The notes: generated from the sequence alone by a model not told the origin. Positions 17,629 through 27,164 are shown, numbered from the stretch's first letter. The stretch is 64,000 nt of DNA from UBA4636 sp963650915 (GCA_963650915.1 CAVJMJ010000008.1:1-64000); one strand, 5' to 3'. Numbers and translations are program-made.

Positions 17629-18429
17629 TTACATTACATAGACACCAAAAAGCAGTTCTTCTTGCATACTCGAATTATCGACTTCTCCAAGTAAACAAAC
17701 CACTTTTTTATCATCTTTTTCTCTCTTTATAAGCATACTGTCGATTTCATATAAATCGATTGATTTATAACTCGACACCGTTGAAATTTCGGTTTTTCGA
17801 GGACTTGATATTTTGCCTCCTTCTTTTAAAATCTTTTGTATTATAGACCTCTTGCAAAGTACTATCGGAAGCCCTGTTTTCCAATCTACAAGCATGTTAC
17901 CGCTATCGAAGTATCCTTGAACGCTTATAGAGGCTTGACCCGAATTTATGACGCATTTATACCTATATTTGTCCGTTATTAAACCGTTTACCGACTTTTT
18001 TGCAATCGACTTTACCGTTATTGTGACTATATAGGCTATACCCACGGACACGCCGACGGGTAAAACGCTCGGATTTGACGAATATTTTGAAATATCGACG
18101 TTCATCAAATAAAAAACTCCGATTACGGCACCGCCTATAAGAAAGGTAAATAGCAAAAATACGTTAAAATACTTTAAATATCCGTTTAACGAAAAATGTT
18201 TTACCGCAACGAAAGCGATAAGTAAGCCGAGCAGAATTTTCAGCAAAAACGAGTATTCCCTTTTTATTTGTAAAAGTGGGAAAATCACTGCACCGATTAC
18301 GCCTATTATAGATGCCGACAAAAGCCTTACTTTTTTAAACTTTACTTTTAAAATTATCGACGTTTCTTTCAGTAATAAATAATTCATTATAAGATTATCG
18401 AGTATTACGTACTCTATACACACTTTCAT
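17629..18429 (-). CDS. spoIIGA: SpoIIGA, pro-SigE processing peptidase
   Basis: A 266-residue membrane aspartic peptidase that activates pro-SigE after asymmetric septation. About five membrane spans fill residues 5-145. The C-terminal domain carries the GYFDSGN motif with the predicted catalytic Asp175. Start chosen at 18429 (MKVCIEYV), which matches the family N-terminus; the open frame to 18525 adds 32 unrelated residues. It is 44 nt upstream of sigE, the classic two-gene operon. The stop TAA starts a dispersed-motif copy. Confidence 0.93.
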   Translation of the reverse strand: MKVCIEYVILDNLIMNYLLLKETSIILKVKFKKVRLLSASIIGVIGAVIFPLLQIKREYSFLLKILLGLLIAFVAVKHFSLNGYLKYFNVFLLFTFLIGGAVIGVFYLMNVDISKYSSNPSVLPVGVSVGIAYIVTITVKSIAKKSVNGLITDKYRYKCVINSGQASISVQGYFDSGNMLVDWKTGLPIVLCKRSIIQKILKEGGKISSPRKTEISTVSSYKSIDLYEIDSMLIKREKDDKKVVCLLGEVDNSSMQEELLFGVYVM

Positions 18430-18524
18430 AGTGCTTATATTATAAAATGAAATTATAGTGCGGATTATAACTTTTTTTGTTACATAAAAATATTTTTTGT
18501 CGCGATTAAACCTTTGTAAAAACA

Positions 18525-18574
18525 TAAAAAAAGTCGCTCCGTTTGGTCGATAACCGACCTATAGAGCGACTTTT
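18525..18574 (-). terminator. Terminator after lysyl-tRNA synthetase gene, full-length dispersed motif
   Basis: On the minus strand AAAAGTCGCTC (18574-18564) pairs with GAGCGACTTTT further on, enclosing an inner hairpin GGTCG-GTTAT-CGACC, and a T run follows. The left half is the dispersed element TAAAAGTC...TATAGGTCG. It separates the lysyl-tRNA synthetase gene from spoIIGA. Confidence 0.85.
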
Positions 18575-18600
18575 GTCGTATTTTGTATAATTTAATTTAA

Positions 18601-20172
18601 TTAGAAATCGAGAAGGAAATTATATTCCTTTTTATCTGCCGCGGCAAGGAACAAATAAAGCCTCGGACCTGCGTCCTGACCGAATAAAAGATTGTAAAAG
18701 GCTTTAAAGTATTGTTGCTGAATTGCCATATTTTCTTTTTTGGATAGAGCGGGATTGTTTATTATGGAATAAATAAACTGTTGAACTTCCTTTTCTTTTA
18801 TAACTTCGTTTTCGGAAATATAGTCGTGAAGTTTTTTAACCGCTTGCTTCTTTTCGTCATCCAAAGTATCGTAAAACTCTTGATTTTTCTCACTCAAAAG
18901 TTTATACATTTTTGAAGGTTGATGCTCGGTAATCCAATTTTTAACGCGTAGCAACCTTTCTTCGTCCTCTTTTGTAAATTCTACGTCGATTTTATTCAAA
19001 ATCTGCCTCGTCGGCTCGGGTTTGAAGTCTACTATGGGCGCAACGCTTGCCAAAACGCCGAAAGGAACTTTGGAACGAGTGTTTTTGCCGTTTATAAGAC
19101 ACATATCGAAAACGGCGGTGTAGAATTCGTCGGATTCGCCGTTTTTATACGATTCAACACCTTTATCGAACTCACTGTAATGGCGAATTATGGTGTCGTC
19201 GAAGTTGAAAGAAAAACCGTCCTTAGGTTCGTACTTTGCAAAAAGCCAACGAATCATATCGGGTTCGTACACCTTCAAAACTTCCTTAGGGGTAATATTG
19301 TTGCCGGTCGAGGAGTGCATATCACCCAAGCCCGCAATGGATAACCAACCGTAACCGCAGAAAAGAGGCGGGGTAACGCCTAAAACGCTTCTTGCAACGT
19401 CGGATGCGACTACGTATGAACCGCTTGCAGAGGCGTGATCTATTCCGCCCGGTTCGAAGTCAACGCCTTCGACACCCCAACGCATAGGCCAGTCAACCTT
19501 CCAAACGAGTTTGATTAAATTGTAGTCTCTTACCTTAACAGTCTTAACCTGCCCGCATTTTTTGCAACGATATGTTAATTCTTCGCCGTCCGAAGAAGCA
19601 GATAAAACTTCTGTAAAATCGGTATGACAGTTGTCGCAATATACGTTTAACGGGAAGTATTTGTCGCGCTCGCCCTCGTCGGCATCCTGCGTTTTATACT
19701 TCATTAAAATATCGTAAATTTCAAACCTTTTTTGAATGGCTTTTACTATGCCGTCCGCATACCTGCCGGAAGTGTATTCTTTAGCCTGATACCTATAGTC
19801 GGGCGAAATGGCAAGTTCCTTTAAAGATTCTTCGAATTCCTTTTCGTTATACTCGGCATAGGAAGATTTTTCTCCGTGCGGGTCGGGTATAAAGGCGTAC
19901 GGCATACCGATATACTGCTCAAAGTTATCGGCAATTTTGGCTATGTTTGAAGGAACTTTTCTTAGTCTGTCGAATTCGTCCCACGAGAACAAAAGACGGG
20001 CTTTTTTACCCTTTCTTTTTAACGCTTCAACTACGTAATAACTTGTAGCAACGTCACGAAAGTTGCCTATATGGACGGAGCCCGACGGACTGATGCCCGC
20101 CGCGCAAACGTATTCTTCTTTATTAGGATTTCTTGCTATAATGTCTTCGGCAAGTTTATCTGCCCAATGCAT
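18601..20172 (-). CDS. lysK: Class I lysyl-tRNA synthetase
   Basis: A 523-residue enzyme that charges tRNA-Lys. It is the archaeal-type class I enzyme, not the class II LysS common in bacteria. The Rossmann start carries GISPSGSVHIGN (HIGH-type motif at residues 34-37), followed by a zinc-ribbon-like CDNCH...CKKCG insert and an anticodon-binding helical C-terminal region. The second signature appears as DMHSSTGN in place of KMSKS-GN, so the usual signature lysines are missing. A sporadic class I enzyme in Clostridia is known and reflects old transfer. It follows the kinase-like gene by about 100 nt. Confidence 0.9.
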   Translation of the reverse strand: MHWADKLAEDIIARNPNKEEYVCAAGISPSGSVHIGNFRDVATSYYVVEALKRKGKKARLLFSWDEFDRLRKVPSNIAKIADNFEQYIGMPYAFIPDPHGEKSSYAEYNEKEFEESLKELAISPDYRYQAKEYTSGRYADGIVKAIQKRFEIYDILMKYKTQDADEGERDKYFPLNVYCDNCHTDFTEVLSASSDGEELTYRCKKCGQVKTVKVRDYNLIKLVWKVDWPMRWGVEGVDFEPGGIDHASASGSYVVASDVARSVLGVTPPLFCGYGWLSIAGLGDMHSSTGNNITPKEVLKVYEPDMIRWLFAKYEPKDGFSFNFDDTIIRHYSEFDKGVESYKNGESDEFYTAVFDMCLINGKNTRSKVPFGVLASVAPIVDFKPEPTRQILNKIDVEFTKEDEERLLRVKNWITEHQPSKMYKLLSEKNQEFYDTLDDEKKQAVKKLHDYISENEVIKEKEVQQFIYSIINNPALSKKENMAIQQQYFKAFYNLLFGQDAGPRLYLFLAAADKKEYNFLLDF

Positions 20173-20274
20173 AAATTCACCTCTAAAAATAATTAATCAA
20201 ATATAAAAACACTAAAAACATATCGATAACGGGCTTATAGCCTTGTTTTTAGTTTTGTTCGGAATAGCCCGATT

Positions 20275-20835
20275 TTAGCCTTGTTCGGTTTTTTTAAGCC
20301 AACTTTTATAAACTAAGTCGGCAACTTCTTCCGGCGAAATATCTGTAGTATCGATAACGAAATCGTAGTTTTCCATATTTTGAATATCTACCCCGTAATA
20401 ATCGTAATACCTGCGCTTTTCACTTGCTCTTCTCGACGATAAACTGTTAAAAGTTTCCTCTACCGTGCCGAAATGCTCGTCACTTCTTTGGGCGTCGAAA
20501 ACCCTGTGTGCGGCAACGTCTTGATCGGTTTTTAAATAAAAACTTACAGCCGACGGCACGAAGTGGAAGGCAAGACGGGAATCGAAAATATAATTGCCGT
20601 CCTTATCGTCGTAAGACTTCAACATATTGTCCACCAAAGCGTCGTACTGTTTATCCTTTTCGTTGTTGATATTGAACTGTTCTACGGTTAAATTAAGTTT
20701 GGAAGCAAGTTCTCGATAGATGACGCCCGTCGAAACGATTTCCGCATTCATTCTGTCTCTGAGAATATGCGCGACCGTACTTTTTCCGCTTCCCAAATCG
20801 CCCGCAAGCGAAATTTTAAAATGCATTTTTCTCAC
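20275..20835 (-). CDS. Cytidylate kinase-like P-loop kinase
   Basis: A 186-residue cytoplasmic nucleotide kinase of the short cytidylate-kinase-like family (archaeal-type Cmk). The P-loop is GDLGSGKST (residues 12-20), the NMP-binding and lid segments are STGVIYRELA and SLSSRRASEKRRYYDYYG, with a C-terminal DFVIDTTDISPEEV. Phosphorylation of CMP or another monophosphate is inferred. The frame starts with GTG at 20835; an ATG three codons later (20826) is equally plausible because GGTGAG overlaps the first codons. A near-consensus promoter precedes it. Confidence 0.8.
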   Translation of the reverse strand: MRKMHFKISLAGDLGSGKSTVAHILRDRMNAEIVSTGVIYRELASKLNLTVEQFNINNEKDKQYDALVDNMLKSYDDKDGNYIFDSRLAFHFVPSAVSFYLKTDQDVAAHRVFDAQRSDEHFGTVEETFNSLSSRRASEKRRYYDYYGVDIQNMENYDFVIDTTDISPEEVADLVYKSWLKKTEQG

Positions 20836-20861
20836 CGATTTATATATAAATTCTTGTTAAT

Positions 20862-20890
20862 ATTATATACTTTTAGTTTTTCACAGTCAA
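20862..20890 (-). promoter_or_regulatory. Promoter of the kinase-lysK pair
   Basis: TTGACT (20890-20885), 17-nt spacer, TATAAT (20867-20862) on the minus strand, 27 nt upstream of the GTG start. Confidence 0.85.
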
Positions 20891-20971
20891 CAAAAAATAA
20901 TTGATTTTACGCTAAAAAATGAATTCTTTGTCTTTTTTGTCTTTTCTTAGCAAACACGAAAGATAAAAAAA

Positions 20972-21005
20972 CGGTAAAAACCGACTTATAGCCCGACTTT
21001 TACCG
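20972..21005 (-). terminator. Terminator after the topoisomerase A-subunit gene
   Basis: CGGTAAAA (20972-20979) and TTTTACCG (20998-21005) form the stem. On the minus strand the second arm runs into a T7 tract. The 18-nt loop is a copy of the dispersed GTCGGGCTATAAG motif. Confidence 0.85.
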
Positions 21006-21024
21006 TTTTTTAAGTTTTAGTTTA

Positions 21025-23466
21025 TCAATAGAAAATTATCTTATCGGGTTGACAATTACCCACGTTTTTAAGAAGTTTTCCTTTAGATTCCCTCGTATCC
21101 TTTTGTGCCGACGAGATATCTGCGTAGAATTCCTGTGACATTCTGTCGATAACGAATATACCCTTTAAGCCGTTGTAAAGTTTTGCGTTTAAGACGATTT
21201 CGGCAAATTTCTTGTCGCCGAGATCCATAATCATTACGCCCTTCCTCGTTTTTACGAGTTTCTTTATCGTGTCGCAATCGACGACCTTAAACAAACCGTT
21301 TGACGCACCTAAAATGACTTTTTCTTTTTCACCTATCTGTGTTGCGTAAATGACTTCGTCTCCGTCGTAAAGGCCTATACCCTTTACACCGCCGGCGACC
21401 CTTAATTGTTCGGGAACGCCGTCCCAAAGCATGTTAAGCGTCATGCCTTTTTGGGTAACGTAAAGAAGGGTCGTGTCCGCTCTTTCCTGTTCAATGGTAA
21501 TGATTTCGTCGTCCTCTTTTATCTTCATTGCCTGATAGTAGCCTTTAAGCACGGTGTACTCTTGCCAAGGCGTAACTTTCAGCATGCCCTCTTTTGTTAC
21601 GAATACCAGTCTTCCTTCGGGAACTTCGACTCCCTTTACGGCAAACAGCCCTACGGCTTTTTCGTTTGCCTTTGCCTGACGGAACATGTCTTCGAGTTTA
21701 ACGCCTTCAATCAGGCTTCCTTTGGATTCGGGCATTACTTCGACGTCGATTTTGAAACAGTTGCCGAGGTTCGTAAATGCGTAAACCTGCTCTTCGGTGG
21801 TTACTTTTACGTAGGTTTTGAAGATGTCTTTCTGCGTCGGTTTTTCAAGGTCGAGTATTCTCTTTAACTGAGCGGGTTTAATTTTTCTCAGTTTTCCGAG
21901 TTCGTTTACGGCAACGACGTAAGTTTCGACTACCGCTTTGTCTTCTCCCTTTTTGACTATGATTTTATCCGCCGTATCGACGATTATCGTTCTTCTTTCG
22001 TCGCCGTATTTTCTCTTGACTTCTTGAAGTTCCTTTATTACGACTTCAAACTGTTTTTTCTTGCTTGCGATGATCGCTTCGTATTCTTTAATGAGTTCTT
22101 TTAAGTTTTTGAGTTCGGCTTTAAGATTGTTTACTTCAAGTTTCGTAAGTCTTGCAAGTCTTAAATCGAGAATTGCGTTTGCCTGCTTTTCGGTAAGAGA
22201 AAAGGCTTTTCTCAAATTTGCCCTCGCAGTCGGCGTATCCGACGAAGTTTTGATTATTCTGATTACTTCGTCGATATTGGTAACGGCTATAATCAAGCCT
22301 TCCAAAATATGCGCCCTTTCTTTTGCTTTATCGAGGTCGTATTTCGTACGCCTTAAAATTACTTCACGCTGGAATTCCGTGTAATGGCGGTATATATCCA
22401 AAAGCCCGAGTTGTTGAGGTTTTCCTTCGGCAATTACCACCATGTTTATGCCGAAAGACAGTTGTAGGTCGGAATACTTATATAAGGTTTCCAAAGTCTT
22501 TTCGACGTTTGCATCCTTTTTAAGTCTTATTACCGCGCGCATACCGTTACGGTCGGATTCGTCCGAAACCGATTGAATGTTGTCGGCAAGCACCTGCTTT
22601 TTCTTTTTGTCGTCGCCGTCGGAGCACATTTCGTCTATTTTACGAAGCATGTCCGCTTTGTTTACCGTGTAAGGAATTTCGGTTATAACAATGCTTTTTG
22701 CGCCCTTGTCGTTTTCTTCGATATGAAGTCTTGCGCGCATCATTATTTTACCCTTACCCGTTTTGTACGCCTTCAAAAGTTCGTCGCCGGAAATCAAATA
22801 TCCGCCGGTCGGAAAATCGGGACCGGGAACGATCTTCATCATTTCTTCGAGAGTAATTTTGGGGTTGTTTATGTAGGCGCACGCACCGTCGATAACTTCG
22901 CCCAAATTATGCGGAGGAATATTCGTGGCAAGCCCTACCGCAATACCCGTTGCGCCGTTTACCAAAAGATTGGGGTAGTGACTCGGCAAAACGTCCGGTT
23001 CTTTTAAAGAATCGTCGAAGTTGAGATTCCATTTTACTGTGTCTTTTTCGATGTCTTTTACGAGTTCTAACGCAAGCGGTTGCATTTTGACTTCGGTATA
23101 ACGCATTGCAGCCGCAGGGTCGCCGTCGACGGAGCCGAAGTTACCTTGACCGTTGACGAGAGTCATTCTCATGTTGTACGGTTGGGCAAGCCTTACCATG
23201 GCGTCGTAAACGGACGTGTCGCCGTGAGGATGGTATTTACCTAAAACTTCACCGACGACCCTCGCGCTTTTTTTGTAACCTTTGTCGGGAAAAATTCCGT
23301 TTTCGTACATCGAATATATAATTCTTCTTTGAACGGGTTTAAGTCCGTCCTCAACCCTCGGTATTGCCCTGTCCATTATGACGTATTCGGCGTAAGGTAT
23401 CATCGAGTTGTGTAAAACGTCCTCAAAAGCGTTGTTTATTATGTTTTTTTCGTTTAATATTTCCAT
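21025..23466 (-). CDS. parC: Type II topoisomerase subunit A (ParC/GyrA-like)
   Basis: An 813-residue DNA-cleaving subunit. The winged-helix active site has Tyr123 in AAAMRYTEVK, preceded by the quinolone-pocket helix YHPHGDTSVYDAM with Thr84 and Asp88 at the positions linked to resistance. A long coiled-coil (about 370-470) and a C-terminal beta-pinwheel follow. I see no canonical GyrA-box (QRRGGxG) in the pinwheel, which favours topoisomerase IV; a second gyrase-like enzyme cannot be excluded. It follows the B-subunit gene by 45 nt. Confidence 0.88.
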   Translation of the reverse strand: MEILNEKNIINNAFEDVLHNSMIPYAEYVIMDRAIPRVEDGLKPVQRRIIYSMYENGIFPDKGYKKSARVVGEVLGKYHPHGDTSVYDAMVRLAQPYNMRMTLVNGQGNFGSVDGDPAAAMRYTEVKMQPLALELVKDIEKDTVKWNLNFDDSLKEPDVLPSHYPNLLVNGATGIAVGLATNIPPHNLGEVIDGACAYINNPKITLEEMMKIVPGPDFPTGGYLISGDELLKAYKTGKGKIMMRARLHIEENDKGAKSIVITEIPYTVNKADMLRKIDEMCSDGDDKKKKQVLADNIQSVSDESDRNGMRAVIRLKKDANVEKTLETLYKYSDLQLSFGINMVVIAEGKPQQLGLLDIYRHYTEFQREVILRRTKYDLDKAKERAHILEGLIIAVTNIDEVIRIIKTSSDTPTARANLRKAFSLTEKQANAILDLRLARLTKLEVNNLKAELKNLKELIKEYEAIIASKKKQFEVVIKELQEVKRKYGDERRTIIVDTADKIIVKKGEDKAVVETYVVAVNELGKLRKIKPAQLKRILDLEKPTQKDIFKTYVKVTTEEQVYAFTNLGNCFKIDVEVMPESKGSLIEGVKLEDMFRQAKANEKAVGLFAVKGVEVPEGRLVFVTKEGMLKVTPWQEYTVLKGYYQAMKIKEDDEIITIEQERADTTLLYVTQKGMTLNMLWDGVPEQLRVAGGVKGIGLYDGDEVIYATQIGEKEKVILGASNGLFKVVDCDTIKKLVKTRKGVMIMDLGDKKFAEIVLNAKLYNGLKGIFVIDRMSQEFYADISSAQKDTRESKGKLLKNVGNCQPDKIIFY

Positions 23467-23511
23467 TTTTTCACCTTAAAAACCTTGAATAATCGACCTA
23501 TAGCCCGACTT

Positions 23512-25494
23512 TTACACTTCTTTGCGTAACTCGAAGTTGTCTTCTTTGTTAAAATCGGCATAGTTTTGAATATAGGCTTTTCTACCTTCGGATTCGCTCC
23601 CCATAAGTATCGGGATAAGCCTTTCGGCTTCGGCGATATCGTCTAAAGTTACCCTCATAAGCATACGCGTTTTGGGGTTCATGGTAGTTTCCCACAGTTG
23701 TTGAGGATTCATTTCGCCGAGCCCTTTATAACGTTGCAAGGAGTAACCGCGCCCGACCGCTTCGATTTTCTTTTTAAGTTCTTTATCGTCGTAAGCGTAT
23801 TCGACGACGTCCTTTTTCCACACTTTATATAAAGGAGGCATGCCGATGTAGACGTGACCTTCCTGTATAAGCGGCTTCATATATCGATAGAAGAAGGTCA
23901 AAAGTATGGCTCTTATATGTGCGCCGTCTTGGTCGGCATCCGATAAAATTATGACTTTGTCGTAATTTAAATCCTTCATCTTGAAGTCGTCGCCTATCCC
24001 CGTGCCGAGTGCCCCGATTATAGTTTTGATTTCTTCGTTTTCAAGAATTTTTTCAAGACGCTTTTTTTCTGCGTTCAATGGTTTTCCTCGTAACGGAAGT
24101 ATCGCCTGATATTGTCTGTCCCTGCCTTGCTTTGCGCTACCGCCTGCCGAATCGCCTTCCACTATAAAGACTTCGTTTAAAGCGGCTTTACGAGAGGTGC
24201 AGTCTGCAAGTTTTCCGACGAGTTTTGTTCTGTCTGCCGAGGTTTTTGCCCTTGCAATGTCTTTTGCGTGCTTTATAGCCTTTCTGACTTTGGCTTCTTC
24301 TACCGCTTTTGCGATTATTTTGTCGTAATCGGGGAAACGTTTTTTATTTTTCATTTCCTTGCTAAGTTCGGTATACGTCACGGTGTCCATTGCGTTTTTG
24401 ACTTCGGGGTTACCGAGTTTAGTTTTGGTCTGACCTTCGAATTGGGCGTTTTTCATTTTGACGGAAATTATCGCCGTCATGCCCTTTCTGAAATCTTCGC
24501 CAAGGAAATTTTCGTCTTTATCTTTTAACTGACCGTGCGCCCTTGCGTATTCGTTAAAGGCTTTGGTAACGCCCGACTTAAAACCTTCTTCGTGCTTTCC
24601 GCCTTCAGCCGTCGGTATGTTGTTTACGAAAGATAAAATGGTTTCGTTATAGCCGTCGGTATGTTGAATAGCAAATTCAACCTTCATTTGGTCGTGCTTG
24701 TCTCCGCAATCGATTTCGGCACAAGCGTAAATGGGCGTATCGATTAATACGTTGTTACCCTCGTTTAGATATTTGACGTAATCGAATATACCGCCTTCGT
24801 AGCAGAAGTTTTGCTCTTCCGGCGTTTTGGAACGATTATCGATAAATTTCAATTTGATGCCTTTGTTCAAAAAGGCTAATTCTCTTAATCTTCTCGAAAT
24901 AACTTCGGCGTTGAATTCCACAGATTCAAAAATCGTCGCGTCGGGTTTGAAACGTATAAAAGTGCCGTGTTTTTTAGTGGCGACTTTGGTGTTTTCGAGC
25001 GGTCCCGTCGGAACGCCTGCGTGGACTTTTCCTGTTTTTTTATCCACCCAACTTTTGAAGTCCATTTTGTAAATCGTCTTCTTAAAAACTTCGACTTTCA
25101 ACCACTCGGAAAGTGCGTTCGTAACCGATGCGCCGACGCCGTGTAAACCTCCCGAATAATTGTAACTGTCGTTATCGAATTTACCGCCGGCGTGAAGATG
25201 GGTAAAGACAACCTCAACACCCGAAACTTTTGCTTTAGGGTGAACGTCGGTAGGTATACCTCTTCCGTTGTCTTCGACGGATGCGCTTCCGTCGGGGTAT
25301 AAAACTACCAAAATCGTATCGCCGTAACCGTTGGATACTTCGTCAATCGCATTGTCGACGATTTCCCATAATATGTGATGTAACCCCTTTACGTTCGTTC
25401 CGCCGATGTACATACCCGGTCTTAGCCTTACGGCTTCGAGCCCTTCGAGAATTTTAATTTTCTCGGCTGAATACGCATTTTCTTGCATATGCAA
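23512..25494 (-). CDS. parE: Type II topoisomerase subunit B (ParE/GyrB-like)
   Basis: A 660-residue ATPase subunit. The GHKL domain has EIVDNAIDE, DNGRGIPTD and YNYSGGLHGVGASV. The TOPRIM domain has EGDSAGGSAKQGRD and DADQDGAH, and the tail RYKGLGEMNPQQLWETTMNP completes it. Its length fits ParE or Gram-positive GyrB. GGAGG precedes the ATG; a second ATG two codons later is possible. It forms an operon with the A subunit. The stop codon TAA is the first codon of a dispersed-motif copy. Confidence 0.92.
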   Translation of the reverse strand: MHMQENAYSAEKIKILEGLEAVRLRPGMYIGGTNVKGLHHILWEIVDNAIDEVSNGYGDTILVVLYPDGSASVEDNGRGIPTDVHPKAKVSGVEVVFTHLHAGGKFDNDSYNYSGGLHGVGASVTNALSEWLKVEVFKKTIYKMDFKSWVDKKTGKVHAGVPTGPLENTKVATKKHGTFIRFKPDATIFESVEFNAEVISRRLRELAFLNKGIKLKFIDNRSKTPEEQNFCYEGGIFDYVKYLNEGNNVLIDTPIYACAEIDCGDKHDQMKVEFAIQHTDGYNETILSFVNNIPTAEGGKHEEGFKSGVTKAFNEYARAHGQLKDKDENFLGEDFRKGMTAIISVKMKNAQFEGQTKTKLGNPEVKNAMDTVTYTELSKEMKNKKRFPDYDKIIAKAVEEAKVRKAIKHAKDIARAKTSADRTKLVGKLADCTSRKAALNEVFIVEGDSAGGSAKQGRDRQYQAILPLRGKPLNAEKKRLEKILENEEIKTIIGALGTGIGDDFKMKDLNYDKVIILSDADQDGAHIRAILLTFFYRYMKPLIQEGHVYIGMPPLYKVWKKDVVEYAYDDKELKKKIEAVGRGYSLQRYKGLGEMNPQQLWETTMNPKTRMLMRVTLDDIAEAERLIPILMGSESEGRKAYIQNYADFNKEDNFELRKEV

Positions 25495-25550
25495 ACCTCC
25501 TACTTAGAACAGTATTTTTTATAGTGATATTTTTTTATTTATTTATTAAA

Positions 25551-25604
25551 ATTACGCTCGCTAAATTAACAATAACAATTACGCTCACTAAATTAACAAT
25601 AACA
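25551..25604. repeat. 27-bp tandem duplication upstream of parE
   Basis: Two adjacent 27-bp units (25551-25577 and 25578-25604) differ at a single base. They lie in the 167-nt spacer between the ArsR-type gene and parE, within its probable 5' region. Confidence 0.9.
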
Positions 25605-25661
25605 GTATATTTTTAAAACTTTTGAGTACTTTCATTTAATAAAAATATGCGGTTAATCGAC

Positions 25662-26186
25662 CTATACGGGCACTTTTATAATTTTCCCGTTTTGCCTTTT
25701 GATGTAACCGAAATCGAGCATTTCTTTTTTTGCGGTAATAAAATCTTCACACTTTTCAGAAATAATAATCGAGGCTTCGCCCTCCGTATAGGCTTTATTG
25801 AGCGAGAATTCGTCTGCAATGATTTTATAAACCGCCTTGCGTTTGTTTATCTGAACGGGAAGTTCTTCCACCCTGCCGTTTTTAAAGCACTCCTTTTTGA
25901 CTGCGTTTTTAAAAACGTCCTTCTTCGGTTTTACCGATTTTAAAAGCCTTTTAAGATCATCCGAAAGCACTTTCGACGAGATGGAATATACTTGATAATA
26001 CTGCTCCTTTTTAGCCACGACTAAATCGGCACTCAGTAATTTTTTCAAATGAAAACTGACCGTCGATACGGAAATATTCAGTTCAAGACTTAATTCCTCA
26101 ACGAATTTAGGCCTTTCGGTAAGCGACGCCAAAATTTTTAAGCGTGACTTATCAGCCAAAGCGTTAAGCAAAACTTCATCTGTCAT
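25662..26186 (-). CDS. ArsR-type regulator with C-terminal DUF2087-like domain
   Basis: A 174-residue DNA-binding protein. Residues 1-80 form a winged helix-turn-helix of the ArsR group (SRLKILASLTERPKFVEELS, LNISVSTVSFHLKKLLSADLV). The last 65 residues (KRKAVYKIIADEF... FGYIKRQNGKI) resemble DUF2087. No metal-binding cysteines are visible at the usual ArsR sites, so the ligand is unknown. Its final codons and TAG stop fall inside a dispersed-motif copy. It has its own promoter. Confidence 0.8.
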   Translation of the reverse strand: MTDEVLLNALADKSRLKILASLTERPKFVEELSLELNISVSTVSFHLKKLLSADLVVAKKEQYYQVYSISSKVLSDDLKRLLKSVKPKKDVFKNAVKKECFKNGRVEELPVQINKRKAVYKIIADEFSLNKAYTEGEASIIISEKCEDFITAKKEMLDFGYIKRQNGKIIKVPV

Positions 26187-26255
26187 TAGCCACCCGCAAC
26201 GCTTTTAAAATAAATTTTATTTCTATCCGCACAAAATCGGATATTTACATTTACT

Positions 26256-26283
26256 ATTATACTCATCAAAATAAATTTGTCAA
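26256..26283 (-). promoter_or_regulatory. Promoter of the ArsR-type gene
   Basis: TTGACA (26283-26278), 16-nt spacer, TATAAT (26261-26256) on the minus strand, about 70 nt upstream of the ATG at 26186. Confidence 0.85.
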
Positions 26284-26301
26284 GTATTTTTGCATAAAAA
26301 A

Positions 26302-26336
26302 ATCGTTTTTCTTCATATAAAATAAAGAAAAACGAT
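26302..26336 (-). terminator. Terminator after the HAD phosphatase gene
   Basis: Inverted repeat ATCGTTTTTCTT / AAGAAAAACGAT (12-bp stem, 11-nt loop) followed on the minus strand by a run of seven T. Confidence 0.85.
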
Positions 26337-26366
26337 AAAATTCATTTTATAAATTCGGTTAATAAA

Positions 26367-27020
26367 TCAGGAATTTACGATTACGTTAAACAATTCGTCC
26401 GCACTATCAACGACGGTTTTCGCTCCGAAATTTTCAAGGAATTTCCTTCCCTTAAAACCCCAAGAAACGCCTATAAACTTAAGACCGCTGTTTTTTGCCG
26501 TCATAAAGTCTACGTCGGAATCTCCTATGTATACGGCTTCTTCCTTTTTCGCACCGAAATATGAAAGAGCCTTATTTACCATGTCTGGTGCGGGCTTTTT
26601 TTCGACGCCGTCGAGTCTTCCGACCGAATAATCGAATCCGTTAGGGAAATAAATTTGAGCAAGTTCTTTTACGGCGTAATCGTCTTTATTTGAAACGACG
26701 CATGTATAAACGCCGATTTTTTTAAGTTTTGAAAGCAATTCGTTTATTCCGTCGTAACTTTTTGTTTTGTCCATGCAATGTTGCTTGTAATAGAATGTAA
26801 AAAGGTCGTAAACCTCTTTTTTCTCTTCATCGCTCGTTCCGTCGGGCACCCCTCTTTCTATAAGTTTAGGGTTGCCGTTGCCAACGAAAGACCTTACTTC
26901 GTCCAAAGTTCTTTCGGGAAATGAAAATTTATCAAGGGCGTAATTCAATGCGTCTTTTAAATCCTCCAAAGTGTTAAGCACCGTTCCGTCCATATCGAAA
27001 ACAATATATTTGTACTTCAT
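26367..27020 (-). CDS. HAD-family phosphatase, phosphoglycolate-phosphatase-like
   Basis: A 217-residue cytoplasmic hydrolase of HAD subfamily IA. Motif I is FDMDGTVLNT (nucleophile Asp9, acid Asp11), motif II is CVVSNKD, and motifs III/IV are KPAPDMV and YIGDSDVDFMTAKNSG. The alpha-helical cap sits between residues 17 and 80. Phosphoglycolate or a nucleotide/sugar phosphate is the likely substrate, which sequence cannot settle. It is a single-gene unit with its own promoter and terminator. Confidence 0.88.
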   Translation of the reverse strand: MKYKYIVFDMDGTVLNTLEDLKDALNYALDKFSFPERTLDEVRSFVGNGNPKLIERGVPDGTSDEEKKEVYDLFTFYYKQHCMDKTKSYDGINELLSKLKKIGVYTCVVSNKDDYAVKELAQIYFPNGFDYSVGRLDGVEKKPAPDMVNKALSYFGAKKEEAVYIGDSDVDFMTAKNSGLKFIGVSWGFKGRKFLENFGAKTVVDSADELFNVIVNS

Positions 27021-27090
27021 AATTCACCTTCGGGCTTAAATTTACTCATTGCGGTTTTTGCACATTTTGTTCGTCACCCGTTTTCATTGT

Positions 27091-27118
27091 ATTATACCAC
27101 ACTTTTTTAATTAATCAA
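27091..27118 (-). promoter_or_regulatory. Promoter of the HAD phosphatase gene
   Basis: TTGATT (27118-27113), 16-nt spacer, TATAAT (27096-27091) on the minus strand. Confidence 0.7.
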
Positions 27119-27164
27119 AGAACTTAAAACCCGTTTTTATTCATGCGGAGAAACTTTTTTCCGA

